DNA from: H17-190 sp034435615
Lineage (GTDB): Bacteria > Chloroflexota > Dehalococcoidia > SM23-28-2 > HRBIN24
DNA: 64,000 nt
Assembly (NCBI GenBank): GCA_034435615.1
Contig: DAOTWZ010000009.1
Coordinates: 1 to 64,000, forward strand
Reading direction: 5' to 3'
The notes below the pieces were generated by a model, which saw only the letters and a list, made by a program, of their open reading frames with translations, was not told where the DNA came from and did not search any database. How positions within the stretch are numbered: the first letter of the stretch is position 1; each line of letters starts with the position of its first letter. A program made the translations under genes and the position numbers. This document shows positions 16,538-24,383 of the stretch, piece by piece.

Positions 16538-17002
16538 TCAGCTCACCGCCCGCTTCACCAGGCTGGCGATCCTCGCCTCCTCGGCGGCGGTCAGCTCCTT
16601 CAGGGCGAAGGAGACCGGCCACATAGCCCCTTCGTCCAGGTTCGCCGCGTCGGTGAAGCCGAACGTGGAGTACCTCGTCTTGAACTTGTGCGCTCCCTGG
16701 AAAAAGCAGACGACCTTGCCGTCCCTGGCGTAGGCGGGCATGCCATACCAGAGCCGCGGCCAGAGGGACGGCGCTGTGGCCTTGACGATGGCATGGAGCC
16801 GCTGGGCCATGGTGCGGTCCGGCTCGGGCATCTCGGCGATCTTGGCCAGCACATCGGCCTCATCGTCGGCTTGCGAGCGTCGGCGCCCTGCCTTCATCTC
16901 ACGGGCGCGCTCCTGCATGGCGGCCCGCTCCTCGGCCGTGAACCCCTCGGTAGATTCCTCATTCGCGCCGGCTTCCCTGGCGGACTTGCGTCTTTCCTTC
17001 AT
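16538..17002 (-). CDS. DUF1801 (YdhG-like) protein
   Basis: A small soluble protein of 154 residues. The first 60 are charged and possibly disordered; the rest matches DUF1801: RLHAIVKATAPSLWPRLWYGMPAYARDGKVV, then FKTRYSTFGF and a C-terminal helix. These proteins have an unknown, perhaps ligand-binding, role. The ATG has GGAGGAG upstream. It stands alone between plus-strand genes. Confidence 0.75.
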   Translation of the reverse strand: MKERRKSAREAGANEESTEGFTAEERAAMQERAREMKAGRRRSQADDEADVLAKIAEMPEPDRTMAQRLHAIVKATAPSLWPRLWYGMPAYARDGKVVCFFQGAHKFKTRYSTFGFTDAANLDEGAMWPVSFALKELTAAEEARIASLVKRAVS

Positions 17003-17118
17003 CGCGAGTCTCCTCCTCTACGGGTCTGGAAGGGAGGCGTCCTCATGCTGGCCTGGAGGCGTCGTGACGGTAGCACCCGGCGCCGCACATCGTCCATCAT
17101 ACATGCGAAGGCTCTATC

Positions 17119-17964
17119 ATGGTCCCTAGGGGGTGCGCGAAGGCGGTGATGGGCCTGCGTCATCGGCGACGGGCGCTGGGGCAGCACTGGCTCCGCGACC
17201 AGCGCTATCTGGTCCGCATCGCCCGGGCGGCCGATTTCTCCCCTCAGGATACGGTCATAGAGGTGGGCCCGGGGACGGGCAACCTGACCCGTCTTCTCCT
17301 GGCGCGGGCGACCCGCCTCGTCGCCGTGGAGGTGGACGAGGCTCTGGCAGCCTCTCTGGGCGGGCGCTTCCCCCGGGCGACCAACCTGACGGTGGTGGCG
17401 GGGGACGTCCTCAGCCTTCCGCCGGCGGAGCTCCTGGCGCGGGCGGACGCCGCGCCGCCGTATGTGGTGGTGGGCAACCTCCCCTACGCCATCGGCACGG
17501 CGGTGCTGCGTCACTTCCTGCGGGACGAGGTGCGGCCCCGCTGGTTGCTGGTGATGCTGCAGGAGGAGGTGGCGCGCAGCATCGTCGCCGGGGCAGGGGG
17601 CATGACCTATCTCAGCGTGGAGATGCAATGCCTGGCCGAGCCGCGGCTCCTGTTCACGGTGCCGCCGCGGGCCTTCTCTCCCCCGCCGCAAGTGCGCTCG
17701 GCCGTGCTGCGGCTGGAGGTCCGGGAGCGTCCCCTCCTGCCGGAGGGGGAGCTGGACGCCTTCCTGCGCTTCGTCCAGGGAGGGTTCGCCGCGCCCCGCA
17801 AGCAGCTCCGCAACTCGCTGGCCCTGGGCCTGAGGCTTCCGCCGGCGAGGGCGGAGGCTCTCCTGGTGGCGGCGGGGCTGGAGCCCGCACGCCGCCCCGG
17901 CGAGCTGACGCTCCACGAGTGGCTCCGTCTCTACAGGGCGGCGGCCGCACAGGGCCTGGTGTGA
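17119..17964 (+). CDS. rsmA: 16S rRNA dimethyladenosine transferase RsmA (KsgA)
   Basis: Dimethylates two adjacent adenines near the 3' end of 16S rRNA during small-subunit assembly. SAM-binding EVGPGTGNLTR lies at about residue 50, VEVDEAL follows, and the catalytic NLPY sits in GNLPYAIGTAV (about 118). The C-terminal helical domain contains FAAPRKQLRNSL. The listed start gives 281 residues; an ATG 30 bases later (17149), starting MGLRHRRRALGQHWL, fits the family better and may be the true start. ispE follows after five bases. Confidence 0.93.
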   Translation: MVPRGCAKAVMGLRHRRRALGQHWLRDQRYLVRIARAADFSPQDTVIEVGPGTGNLTRLLLARATRLVAVEVDEALAASLGGRFPRATNLTVVAGDVLSLPPAELLARADAAPPYVVVGNLPYAIGTAVLRHFLRDEVRPRWLLVMLQEEVARSIVAGAGGMTYLSVEMQCLAEPRLLFTVPPRAFSPPPQVRSAVLRLEVRERPLLPEGELDAFLRFVQGGFAAPRKQLRNSLALGLRLPPARAEALLVAAGLEPARRPGELTLHEWLRLYRAAAAQGLV

Positions 17965-17969
17965 CAGGG

Positions 17970-18821
17970 ATGCGAGCGAAGGCGCCGGCCAAGATCAACT
18001 GGACGCTGGAGGTGCTGGGCCGCCGGCCGGACGGCTACCACGAGGTTCGGACCGTCCTCCAGACCATCGCCCTGTGGGACGAGCTGGAGTTCTCGCCCGG
18101 CCAGGGGCTGTCCCTGCGCTGCGAGGGCCCCCACGAGGCCAGGGAGGACGACCTCGTCCTGCGGGCCGCCCGCTGCCTGGGGCAGGAGGGGGGCCTGAGC
18201 ATCGTCCTGCGCAAGCGCATACCGCCAGGGGTGGGGCTGGGCGGCGGCAGCTCCGACGCCGCCGCCACCCTGCGGGCCCTCCGTCGCCTCCTCTCGCTCC
18301 CCCTCTCCGAGGCGGAGCTGCTGGAGCGAGCGGCCGGGCTGGGCTCCGATGTCCCCTTCTTCCTCCACGGGGGGACGGCGCTGGCCAGCGGCCGCGGCGA
18401 GCGGGTCTCCCCGCTGCCGGATGCCCCCAGGGTGTGGCTGGTGCTGGTGGTGCCCCCGCTCACTCTGCCTGGAAAGACCGCCCGCATGTACGGCTCCCTC
18501 TCTCCCGCCACCTACAGCGATGGCTCCTTCACCGAGCGCTTCCTGGAGCGGCTGGGCGAGCAGGGGCTGGTGGACGAGAACTACATGCACAACGCCTTCG
18601 AGGCCGTAGCCTATGCCCTCTTCCCTGACCTGGCCCTCTACCGGGCGGCGCTGCTGCGGGCGGGGGCCAGGCGAGTGCACCTGGCGGGTAGCGGGCCTGC
18701 CCTCTTCGCCCTCGCCACCAGCGAGGAGGAGGCGCGGGCCGTTCACCTGCGGCTGGAGCTGCCGGCTGGCCAGGCGCTGGTCACCCACACGGTGGGGCGG
18801 GCGGAGGCCCTGGAGGGGTAG
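17970..18821 (+). CDS. ispE: 4-diphosphocytidyl-2-C-methyl-D-erythritol kinase
   Basis: Phosphorylates CDP-methylerythritol in the MEP pathway of isoprenoid synthesis. It has 283 residues from the ATG at 17970. The N-terminal APAKINWTLEVLGRRPDGYH and the GHMP-kinase ATP loop PPGVGLGGGSSDAAATL (about residues 83-99) are intact, as is the C-terminal VHLAGSGPALFAL. The rsmA-ispE neighbourhood is common in Gram-positive-type genomes. The product may feed the prenyl and glycan-carrier lipids suggested by genes near 30788 and 53961. Confidence 0.94.
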   Translation: MRAKAPAKINWTLEVLGRRPDGYHEVRTVLQTIALWDELEFSPGQGLSLRCEGPHEAREDDLVLRAARCLGQEGGLSIVLRKRIPPGVGLGGGSSDAAATLRALRRLLSLPLSEAELLERAAGLGSDVPFFLHGGTALASGRGERVSPLPDAPRVWLVLVVPPLTLPGKTARMYGSLSPATYSDGSFTERFLERLGEQGLVDENYMHNAFEAVAYALFPDLALYRAALLRAGARRVHLAGSGPALFALATSEEEARAVHLRLELPAGQALVTHTVGRAEALEG

Positions 18822-18825
18822 GACG

Positions 18826-19248
18826 ATGGCGGAGGTCTTCTCCGGCGCGGTGCTGGGCTATGGCCTCTCCCTGGTGCTGGTGTGGCCCCTGAGCCTGGGG
18901 CTGGTGCGGGCCCGCGAACGGGTGCCCACCCTATCGCGGGCCATCGCGCCCAATATCAACGCCGTGATGCTGGCGGTGCCCCTCTCCCTGCTCCTTTTCA
19001 CCTGGGGACCTCTCATCGGCATCATCCTGGGGATGCTCTACCGCGGCGCCCTGGATAATCTGCCAGGGGCTGGCCTGGGCAGCCCGAACTGGGCCTTCAC
19101 CCTGGGGGTGCTCCTCTTCGGCGGCGGGCTCCTGGGGGCGGTCTTCTATGTGTGGCAGCGCCTCTCCTGGTGGCTGGTGGCCACGGTGGCCGTCTGGGTG
19201 GGCGCCTTCGGCTGGGGGTTGCCCTACCTGGCGCGGGCGGCGCCCTGA
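18826..19248 (+). CDS. Small integral membrane protein, unknown function
   Basis: A 140-residue protein with about four hydrophobic segments (residues 7-25, 40-62, 85-105, 112-130) and little else. It begins four bases after ispE in the same operon, with GGAGGGG inside the ispE end as ribosome site. I recognise no family. It may be an envelope accessory protein. Confidence 0.65.
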   Translation: MAEVFSGAVLGYGLSLVLVWPLSLGLVRARERVPTLSRAIAPNINAVMLAVPLSLLLFTWGPLIGIILGMLYRGALDNLPGAGLGSPNWAFTLGVLLFGGGLLGAVFYVWQRLSWWLVATVAVWVGAFGWGLPYLARAAP

Positions 19249-19300
19249 GGGGGCGCCGGCGTGGACAGAGACGGGCCGATGACTTACCTTACGTAGTGAC

Positions 19301-20008
19301 ATGGCTGGCACCATCGTCGACATGCACGTGCACACCGTGCGCGGCGCCTCCGACTCCTCCCTGCGGCCAGAACAGCTCATCGAGGAGGCCCGCCGCATCG
19401 GGCTGACGGGCGTCAATATCACAGAGCACGACCGCGCCTGGGACGACCACGAGGTGGAGGAGTTCCGGCGCCGCTCAGGCCTCTTCGTCAGCCGGGGCAT
19501 GGAGGTCTCCACCGACCTGGGCCACATCATCGTCGTTGGGCTGACCCGTTACGTGCCGGGCATCCGCAAGGCGACGGAGCTGCGCCGGGTGGTGGACGAG
19601 GTGGGGGGCTTCATGATCGCCGCCCACCCCTTCCGCCACTTCTTCGACCCCGTCCACTACCGGCGGGACGGTCGGCCCCCGGTGGAGCTGACGCCGGAGG
19701 CGGCCGCCCGGCTGCCCATCTTCCAGCTCGTGGACGAGGTGGAGGTGGCCAACGGCGGCTGCACGCCCCGGGAGAACGCCTTTGCCCTGGCGGTGGCCCG
19801 CCTCCTGGGCAAGCGGGGCATCGGCGCCAGCGACTGCCACTCCACCAACGGCCTGGGCTGCTTCGTCACCGTCTTCGAGGAGGAGCTGGAGTCCCAGGAG
19901 CACATGCTGGCGCTCCTGAGAGCGGGCCGCTACTATCCGGCCGCTGGCCTCAACGTGGGCCAGCTCCGCCCCTTCGAGGAGACGGTGACCGACCTCATCC
20001 CCGGCTAG
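19301..20008 (+). CDS. PHP-domain metal-dependent phosphoesterase (TrpH-like)
   Basis: A 235-residue PHP-fold protein. The metal site starts with DMHVHT (residues 8-13), continues with ITEHD (about 47) and AAHPFRH (about 108), and ends with ASDCHS (about 185). These match the TrpH/YciV group, which hydrolyses small phosphodiesters or nucleotides. The substrate is unknown. It precedes an acetyltransferase and an M20 peptidase by short gaps. Confidence 0.82.
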   Translation: MAGTIVDMHVHTVRGASDSSLRPEQLIEEARRIGLTGVNITEHDRAWDDHEVEEFRRRSGLFVSRGMEVSTDLGHIIVVGLTRYVPGIRKATELRRVVDEVGGFMIAAHPFRHFFDPVHYRRDGRPPVELTPEAAARLPIFQLVDEVEVANGGCTPRENAFALAVARLLGKRGIGASDCHSTNGLGCFVTVFEEELESQEHMLALLRAGRYYPAAGLNVGQLRPFEETVTDLIPG

Positions 20009-20018
20009 GCGGGAAGGG

Positions 20019-20426
20019 ATGGCGTCTCCGGCCTGCGTCTCCAGAGTGGAGTTGCGACCCCTGGGCCCGGGGGAGCGGGAGCGACTGGCGGCCTGGTGCC
20101 CGGGGCTGGCCGCAGCCGGCGAGGAGATGCTGGTGGGAGTCTGGGAGGGGGAGGAGCTGCGAGGGGTCGTGGGCTACCGCCTGGGGAGCCCCCGGGTCGG
20201 CTGGTGCACCTTCACCCTGGCCGTCATCGAGCCGGCCCGCCGCGGCTATGGCCTGGGGAGCGAGTCGGTTCGACGGCTGGAGGAGGAGGCGGAACGCCAG
20301 GGGGCGCGGGCCTTCCAGGCGCTGGCGCCCCTGGACCTGGGCCTGGCCTTTTATTTTTGGCTAAGATTAGGTTACCGGCCACTCGTTCCCCAGGGGCAGG
20401 CGATGCCCATGGTGCGAGAGCTCTGA
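20019..20426 (+). CDS. GNAT-family N-acetyltransferase
   Basis: A 135-residue protein with the GNAT layout: RPLGPGERERLAAW at the start, a central beta strand WCTFTLAVIEPARRG, the acetyl-CoA loop RRGYGLGSESVRRLEEEA (about residues 73-90), and a C-terminal FYFWLRLGYRPL. The substrate is not predictable. It is second in a PHP-GNAT-M20 run. Confidence 0.75.
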   Translation: MASPACVSRVELRPLGPGERERLAAWCPGLAAAGEEMLVGVWEGEELRGVVGYRLGSPRVGWCTFTLAVIEPARRGYGLGSESVRRLEEEAERQGARAFQALAPLDLGLAFYFWLRLGYRPLVPQGQAMPMVREL

Positions 20427-20437
20427 GGAGGTAGGCC

Positions 20438-21793
20438 ATGGAAGACCTCTTTCGTTACCTGGACGACCACCTGAGCGAGGCGCTGCGAGAGCTGCAGGAG
20501 CTGTGCCGGCTGCCCACCGTGAGCGCTCAGGGCAAGGCCATAGAGGAGACGGCGGAATGGGTGGCCGCCCGCCTGCGCGCCCTGGGCTTCGAGGCGGAGG
20601 TGCTGCCCAAGCCCCGGGAGGGCAACCCCGTGGTCTACGCCTACCAGGCGGGGGACTCGCCCCGCACGCTCCTCTTCTATGACCACTACGATGTCCAGCC
20701 CCCGGAGCCCCTGGAGCTGTGGAGCTCTCCCCCCTTCCAGCCCACCCTGCGGGAGGGGAAGCTCTTCGGCCGCGGCGTCTCCGACAACAAGGGGAACATC
20801 ATCGCCCGCCTCTACGCCATACGGGCCTGGCGAGAGGTGCGAGGCGGGCTCCCCTGCAGCGTCAAGTTCTGCATCGAGGGGGACGAGGAGATCGGCAGCC
20901 CGGAGATGGAGGAGTTCGTGGCCGAGCACCGCGAGCTCCTCAAGGCCGATGCCTGCCTCTGGGAGGGGGGCGGCGTCACCTGGGACGGCCGCCCTCAGCT
21001 CACCCTGGGGGTGAAGGGGCTCCTCTACGTGGAGCTGGCGGCCCGCACCATAGACCGCGACGCCCACTCCTCCTGGGGGACGGTGCTCCCCAACGCCGCC
21101 TGGCGGCTGGTCTGGGCCCTAGCCACCATCAAGGGGCCAGACGAGCGGGTGCGCATCGACGGCTTCTACGAGCAGGTGCGGCCGCCCACGCCCCAGGAGC
21201 TGGCGGCGGTGGATGCCATGCCCGACGAGGAGGAGGAGACGCTGCGCAGCTATGGCATCAGTGAGTTCGTCGCTGGCCTCTCCCCCCGGGAGGCCCGCCG
21301 ACGCCACATCTTCGACCCCACGGCCACCGTGGACGGCCTCCTCTCCGGCTACACCGGCCCGGGGCCCAAGACCGTCCTGCCGGCGGAGGCACTGGCCAAG
21401 ATGGACTTCCGTCTGGTGCCGGACCAGGACCCGCTGGACATCCTGGAGAAGCTGAGGCGGCACCTGGAGCGGGAGGGCTACGGCGACATCGAGGTGCGGC
21501 TCCTCAGCGCCGAGCGGCCGGGCCGCACGCCGGTGGACCACCCCATCGTCCAGATGGCGCGGGAGACGCTGCGGCGGGTCTACGGGAAGGAGCCGGTGGT
21601 GGTGCCCTCCATGGCGGGGACGGGGCCCCTCTACCCCTTCGTCAGCACCCTGGGCCTCCCCACCATCGACTTCGGCGTCGGCTACCCGGACACCCGCATT
21701 CACGCCCCGGACGAGAACATACGGGTGGAGGACTTTCTGCGGGGGGCCAAGGCGGTGGCCGCCCTGCTGGAGGACTTCGCCCGGGCGGGCTAG
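20438..21793 (+). CDS. M20-family metallopeptidase
   Basis: A two-zinc exopeptidase or deacylase of 451 residues. Metal and catalytic blocks are YDHYDVQPPEP (about residue 80), GRGVSDNKGN (about 112), the GDEEIGS catalytic glutamates (about 149) and MAGTGPLYPF (about 390); the lid dimerisation domain sits between about 190 and 310. It resembles cytosolic non-specific dipeptidases. Its stop TAG shares CTAG with the TAG of the convergent zinc-ribbon gene. Confidence 0.88.
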   Translation: MEDLFRYLDDHLSEALRELQELCRLPTVSAQGKAIEETAEWVAARLRALGFEAEVLPKPREGNPVVYAYQAGDSPRTLLFYDHYDVQPPEPLELWSSPPFQPTLREGKLFGRGVSDNKGNIIARLYAIRAWREVRGGLPCSVKFCIEGDEEIGSPEMEEFVAEHRELLKADACLWEGGGVTWDGRPQLTLGVKGLLYVELAARTIDRDAHSSWGTVLPNAAWRLVWALATIKGPDERVRIDGFYEQVRPPTPQELAAVDAMPDEEEETLRSYGISEFVAGLSPREARRRHIFDPTATVDGLLSGYTGPGPKTVLPAEALAKMDFRLVPDQDPLDILEKLRRHLEREGYGDIEVRLLSAERPGRTPVDHPIVQMARETLRRVYGKEPVVVPSMAGTGPLYPFVSTLGLPTIDFGVGYPDTRIHAPDENIRVEDFLRGAKAVAALLEDFARAG

Positions 21794-22011
21794 CCCTCTT
21801 CGCCGGCGGCGGGGGTCGTCTGGCTGGCCCCGCCAGTCACCCTGGTCTCCGCGCACACGGCGCAGAGGTAGAGCATCCCTCAGCAGGCATAGGGGTTGGG
21901 CATGACGCGGCCGCAGGCGCGGTCGGGGGAGAAGTGAAAGGGACCGCCACAGAGGTAGCAGGGGAGCCCTTCTCCCGTCGCGATCTCTTGCTGGCAGATA
22001 CGGCAGAGCAC
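21790..22011 (-). CDS. Candidate novel selenoprotein: small zinc-ribbon protein with in-frame UGA (Sec44)
   Basis: Read from GTG at 22011 (after AGGTGAGG), the frame gives a Cys-rich product: CRIC (residues 3-6), CYLCGGPFHF (18-27), then Cys33 and NPYAC ending at Cys43. TGA stands at 21880-21882 (codon 44). The same frame then continues GMLYLCAVCAET and ends at TAG 21790-21792, a 73-residue protein. The post-UGA CAVC is the counterpart of CNVC in the upstream paralogue, so coding clearly runs through the UGA. An 8-bp hairpin lies 22 nt after it. The end shares CTAG with the peptidase stop, as three other convergent pairs do here. A nonsense mutation is the main alternative. The paralogue has no Cys at the Sec position, which weakens the case. 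Confidence 0.55.
21847..21867 (-). promoter_or_regulatory. SECIS-like hairpin after the UGA of the zinc-ribbon gene
   Basis: On the minus strand CTCTGCGC (21867-21860), loop CGTGT, GCGCGGAG (21854-21847): eight pairs, one of them G-U. The loop has G in its second position, 22 bases after the UGA. Stem, loop and distance all satisfy the bacterial SECIS pattern. It lies inside the reading frame, as bacterial SECIS elements do. Confidence 0.55.
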
Positions 22012-22019
22012 GGCCTCAC

Positions 22020-22265
22020 CTAGTGGCCGCGGCCCACCGGCGGCTCCTGCCCGGCGGCCCTGCCCAGGCAGACGTTGCAGGCATACTCCAGGACCAGGTA
22101 CTGCTCGTCCAGCCAGGCGATGCCGCAGTCGTCTGCCGGGGGGGCGCCGCTCCAGCTCCAGTGGAAGAGGCCACCGCAGCCGTTGCAGGCGGCATAGTCG
22201 GCGTTGCCCAGGGGGGCGCCGCAGACGTGGCAGGGGGCGTTCGGCAGCTTCTCCAGTCCCATCAT
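22020..22265 (-). CDS. Small zinc-ribbon protein, Cys paralogue of the following gene
   Basis: An 81-residue protein starting at ATG 22265, overlapping the TGA of the CCA-adding enzyme as ATGA. Cysteine pairs are CHVC (residues 12-15), CNGC (about 29-32, in CNGCGGLFHW), DDCG (about 46) and CNVC (about 63-66). Four paired sites suggest two zinc knuckles. The block CGGLFHW is mirrored by CGGPFHF in the next ORF, so the two are tandem relatives. Function unknown; no membrane segment. Confidence 0.7.
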   Translation of the reverse strand: MMGLEKLPNAPCHVCGAPLGNADYAACNGCGGLFHWSWSGAPPADDCGIAWLDEQYLVLEYACNVCLGRAAGQEPPVGRGH

Positions 22266-23527
22266 GCCTTCTCTACCTCGCCGGCCGCTAGCAGGGCCCG
22301 CACCATCTCCATCTCCTCCTCCCGGGAGCGGACACGTCCCTCCAGGCGGGCGTCCCTGAGGGCGGCCAGGAGCTGGCCCATGCGGGGCCCCCGGGGCACG
22401 CCCAATCGCAGGAGGTCTCGGCCGCCCAGCGCCGGCCTCACCTGGCGCCACTCTCTAAGGTAGCGCAGGACAGTCCCTCTGGCTAGCTCGTCGGGGCCGA
22501 CGAGGGCGAAGGCCCAGAGGGAGGCCGTGGGGAAGGGCTCCAGCAGCCGCACCGCCTGGCTGGGGGAGGCGTCCCCGGCCAGGCCCCGGGCCGCCCGGCG
22601 GAGGCGGGGCATGGCCAGCACCGCCTCCCGCTCCCGTCGGTTCAGGGAGAGGCGCTGGGCCAGGGAGGCCGCCTCTCCCTCCGCCAGGCGGGCGGCCAGG
22701 ACGGCCAGGTACAGGGGCGGGCCGGCCTCGGCGCCGGCCAGGGAGGGGGCGAGGGCGAAGGCGCGGGCCATCCCGTCATCGAAGGCGAGGGCGGGATAGA
22801 TGTGACGAAGGGCGCCCAGCCCCTCCAGGAGGGCGAGGGCGTCGGCTGGCCTCTCCTCCTCGAGGGTGCGCAGCAGCTCGTGGCGGAGCCGGGGCCCGCT
22901 GATGGTGGCCAGGTAGGGGGTATCCCTCTCCATCCAGACCAGCGTCCTCGCCTCGAGGTGGAAGGAGAAGCGGGCGGCGTAGCGGGCGGCCCGCAGGATG
23001 CGGGTGGCGTCGTCCTGGAAGCTGGCCTCGTGGAGGACGCGTAGGAGACCGGATCGCAGGTCGGCCAGGCCACCGTGGGGGTCCAGGAGCCGGCCCTCCC
23101 GGGCGCCGCTCAGGGCGAGGGCCATGGCGTGGACGGTGAAGTCCCGCCGTCCCAGATCGTCCTCGATGGCGGCGGGCCGCACGCGAGGGAGGGCGCCCGG
23201 CCGCGGGTAGCTCTCCGCCCGGGCGGTGGCCAGGTCCAGACGGTAGCCCGGGCCCAGGACGGTGGCGGTGCCGAAGGCGCCGTGGACGGTAGCGCGGGCC
23301 CCCTCCAGGGCAGCCGCTGCCGCCTGCGCCAGGGCGGGGGCGTCCCCCTCCACCACCAGGTCCAGGTCCAGGGTGGGGCTTCCCAGGAGGAGGTCGCGCA
23401 CGCTGCCCCCTACCAGATAGAGGGGGAGACGACGCTCACGAGCCAGGGCCAGGAGGAGGGAGAGGGCCTGGCCCTGTGCGGGGCCCAGACGGGCCCATAA
23501 TTTTACTGTCAAGTTTGGCTTTTCCAC
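22262..23527 (-). CDS. CCA tRNA nucleotidyltransferase / poly(A) polymerase family protein
   Basis: Class II nucleotidyltransferase of 421 residues that adds or repairs CCA on tRNA 3' ends. It has the head motif LVGGSVRDLLLG (about residues 38-49), catalytic aspartates in DLDLVVEGD (about 55-63) and RRDFTVHAMAL (about 124-134), followed by the RNA-binding helical domain. The tRNAs in this window encode CCA, so it may mainly repair. The start is GTG at 23527, with TATAAT at 23545-23540 only a few bases upstream, so the transcript is nearly leaderless. Confidence 0.88.
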   Translation of the reverse strand: MEKPNLTVKLWARLGPAQGQALSLLLALARERRLPLYLVGGSVRDLLLGSPTLDLDLVVEGDAPALAQAAAAALEGARATVHGAFGTATVLGPGYRLDLATARAESYPRPGALPRVRPAAIEDDLGRRDFTVHAMALALSGAREGRLLDPHGGLADLRSGLLRVLHEASFQDDATRILRAARYAARFSFHLEARTLVWMERDTPYLATISGPRLRHELLRTLEEERPADALALLEGLGALRHIYPALAFDDGMARAFALAPSLAGAEAGPPLYLAVLAARLAEGEAASLAQRLSLNRREREAVLAMPRLRRAARGLAGDASPSQAVRLLEPFPTASLWAFALVGPDELARGTVLRYLREWRQVRPALGGRDLLRLGVPRGPRMGQLLAALRDARLEGRVRSREEEMEMVRALLAAGEVEKA

Positions 23528-23539
23528 GACGCGCCCTGC

Positions 23540-23545
23540 ATTATA
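23540..23545 (-). promoter_or_regulatory. -10 box TATAAT before the CCA-adding enzyme
   Basis: A consensus TATAAT on the minus strand, 12 bases before the GTG at 23527. The transcript would have a leader of about six bases. No matching -35 is seen. Confidence 0.5.
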
Positions 23546-23660
23546 GCCTCCTCAGCTTGACAGCGGCAGCCCGGACAGATATGATGGCCCCTAGTCGGGA
23601 ACGGCGCCCCAGGAGCGTCCGGGCGGCCCTTTCCGTCCACCGGCGAGCTTTTATTGACGT

Positions 23661-23666
23661 TATGAT
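23661..23666 (+). promoter_or_regulatory. -10 box TATGAT for leaderless rnc
   Basis: TATGAT ends six bases before the rnc ATG at 23673. The expected start point falls on the start codon itself, and there is no Shine-Dalgarno. A TTGACG at 23654 is too close to serve as -35. Confidence 0.45.
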
Positions 23667-23672
23667 TAAGCT

Positions 23673-24380
23673 ATGACGGAGCGAGCGCGGGACTGGCGAG
23701 AGCTGGCGGAGCGGGCGAGGCTCTCCTTCCGGCGTCCCGAGCTGCTGCAGCAGGCCCTCGTCCACCGCTCCTATGTGAACGAGGCCCGCGGCCAGGGGCT
23801 GGAAGACAACGAGCGCCTGGAGTTCCTGGGGGACGCTGTCCTCAACCTCGTCATAAGCGAGCACCTCTATCACCTCTTCCCCGGCCGGACGGAGGGAGAG
23901 CTGAGCCAGATGCGGGCCCACCTGGTGCGCTGGGATACGCTGGCGGCAGTGGCGGAACGCCTCTCCCTGGGAGAGTACCTGGTGCTGGGGCGGGGGGAGG
24001 CCCTCTCCGGCGGCCGGCGGCGGCCCTCCAACCTGGTGGGCGCCTTGGAGGCCGTGATAGGCGCCGTCTTCCTGGACCGCGGCCTTCCGGCGGCGCGACG
24101 GTTGGTGCTGCGGCTGCTGGGGCCGGAGCTGGAGCGGCTGGCGGCCGGTGAGCCGGTGGTGGACAGCAAATCGGAGTTGCAGCGGGTAGTGCAGTCACGC
24201 TGGCACCAGTTGCCTCGTTACCGGGTGGTGGAGGCGGAGGGGCCTGACCACGCCAAGACCTTCACGGTAGAGGTAGTGCTGGGCGAGAGGGTGCTGGGAC
24301 GTGGCCGGGGCAGGAGCAAGAAGCAGGCCGAGCTGGAGGCCGCTCGCCAGGCCCTGGAGGCCCTCTCCACGGCCAGCTAG
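23673..24380 (+). CDS. rnc: Ribonuclease III
   Basis: Cleaves double-stranded RNA in rRNA and mRNA processing. The 235 residues hold the catalytic signature NERLEFLGDAVL (about residues 47-58) with the acidic metal ligands, a second acidic site in ALEAVIGAVFLDRG (about 125), and a C-terminal dsRNA-binding domain (from about 158: DSKSELQRVVQ, then GRSKKQAELEAARQAL). It directly precedes smc with a three-base gap, a pairing seen in many bacteria. Confidence 0.95.
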   Translation: MTERARDWRELAERARLSFRRPELLQQALVHRSYVNEARGQGLEDNERLEFLGDAVLNLVISEHLYHLFPGRTEGELSQMRAHLVRWDTLAAVAERLSLGEYLVLGRGEALSGGRRRPSNLVGALEAVIGAVFLDRGLPAARRLVLRLLGPELERLAAGEPVVDSKSELQRVVQSRWHQLPRYRVVEAEGPDHAKTFTVEVVLGERVLGRGRGRSKKQAELEAARQALEALSTAS

Positions 24381-24383
24381 CCC

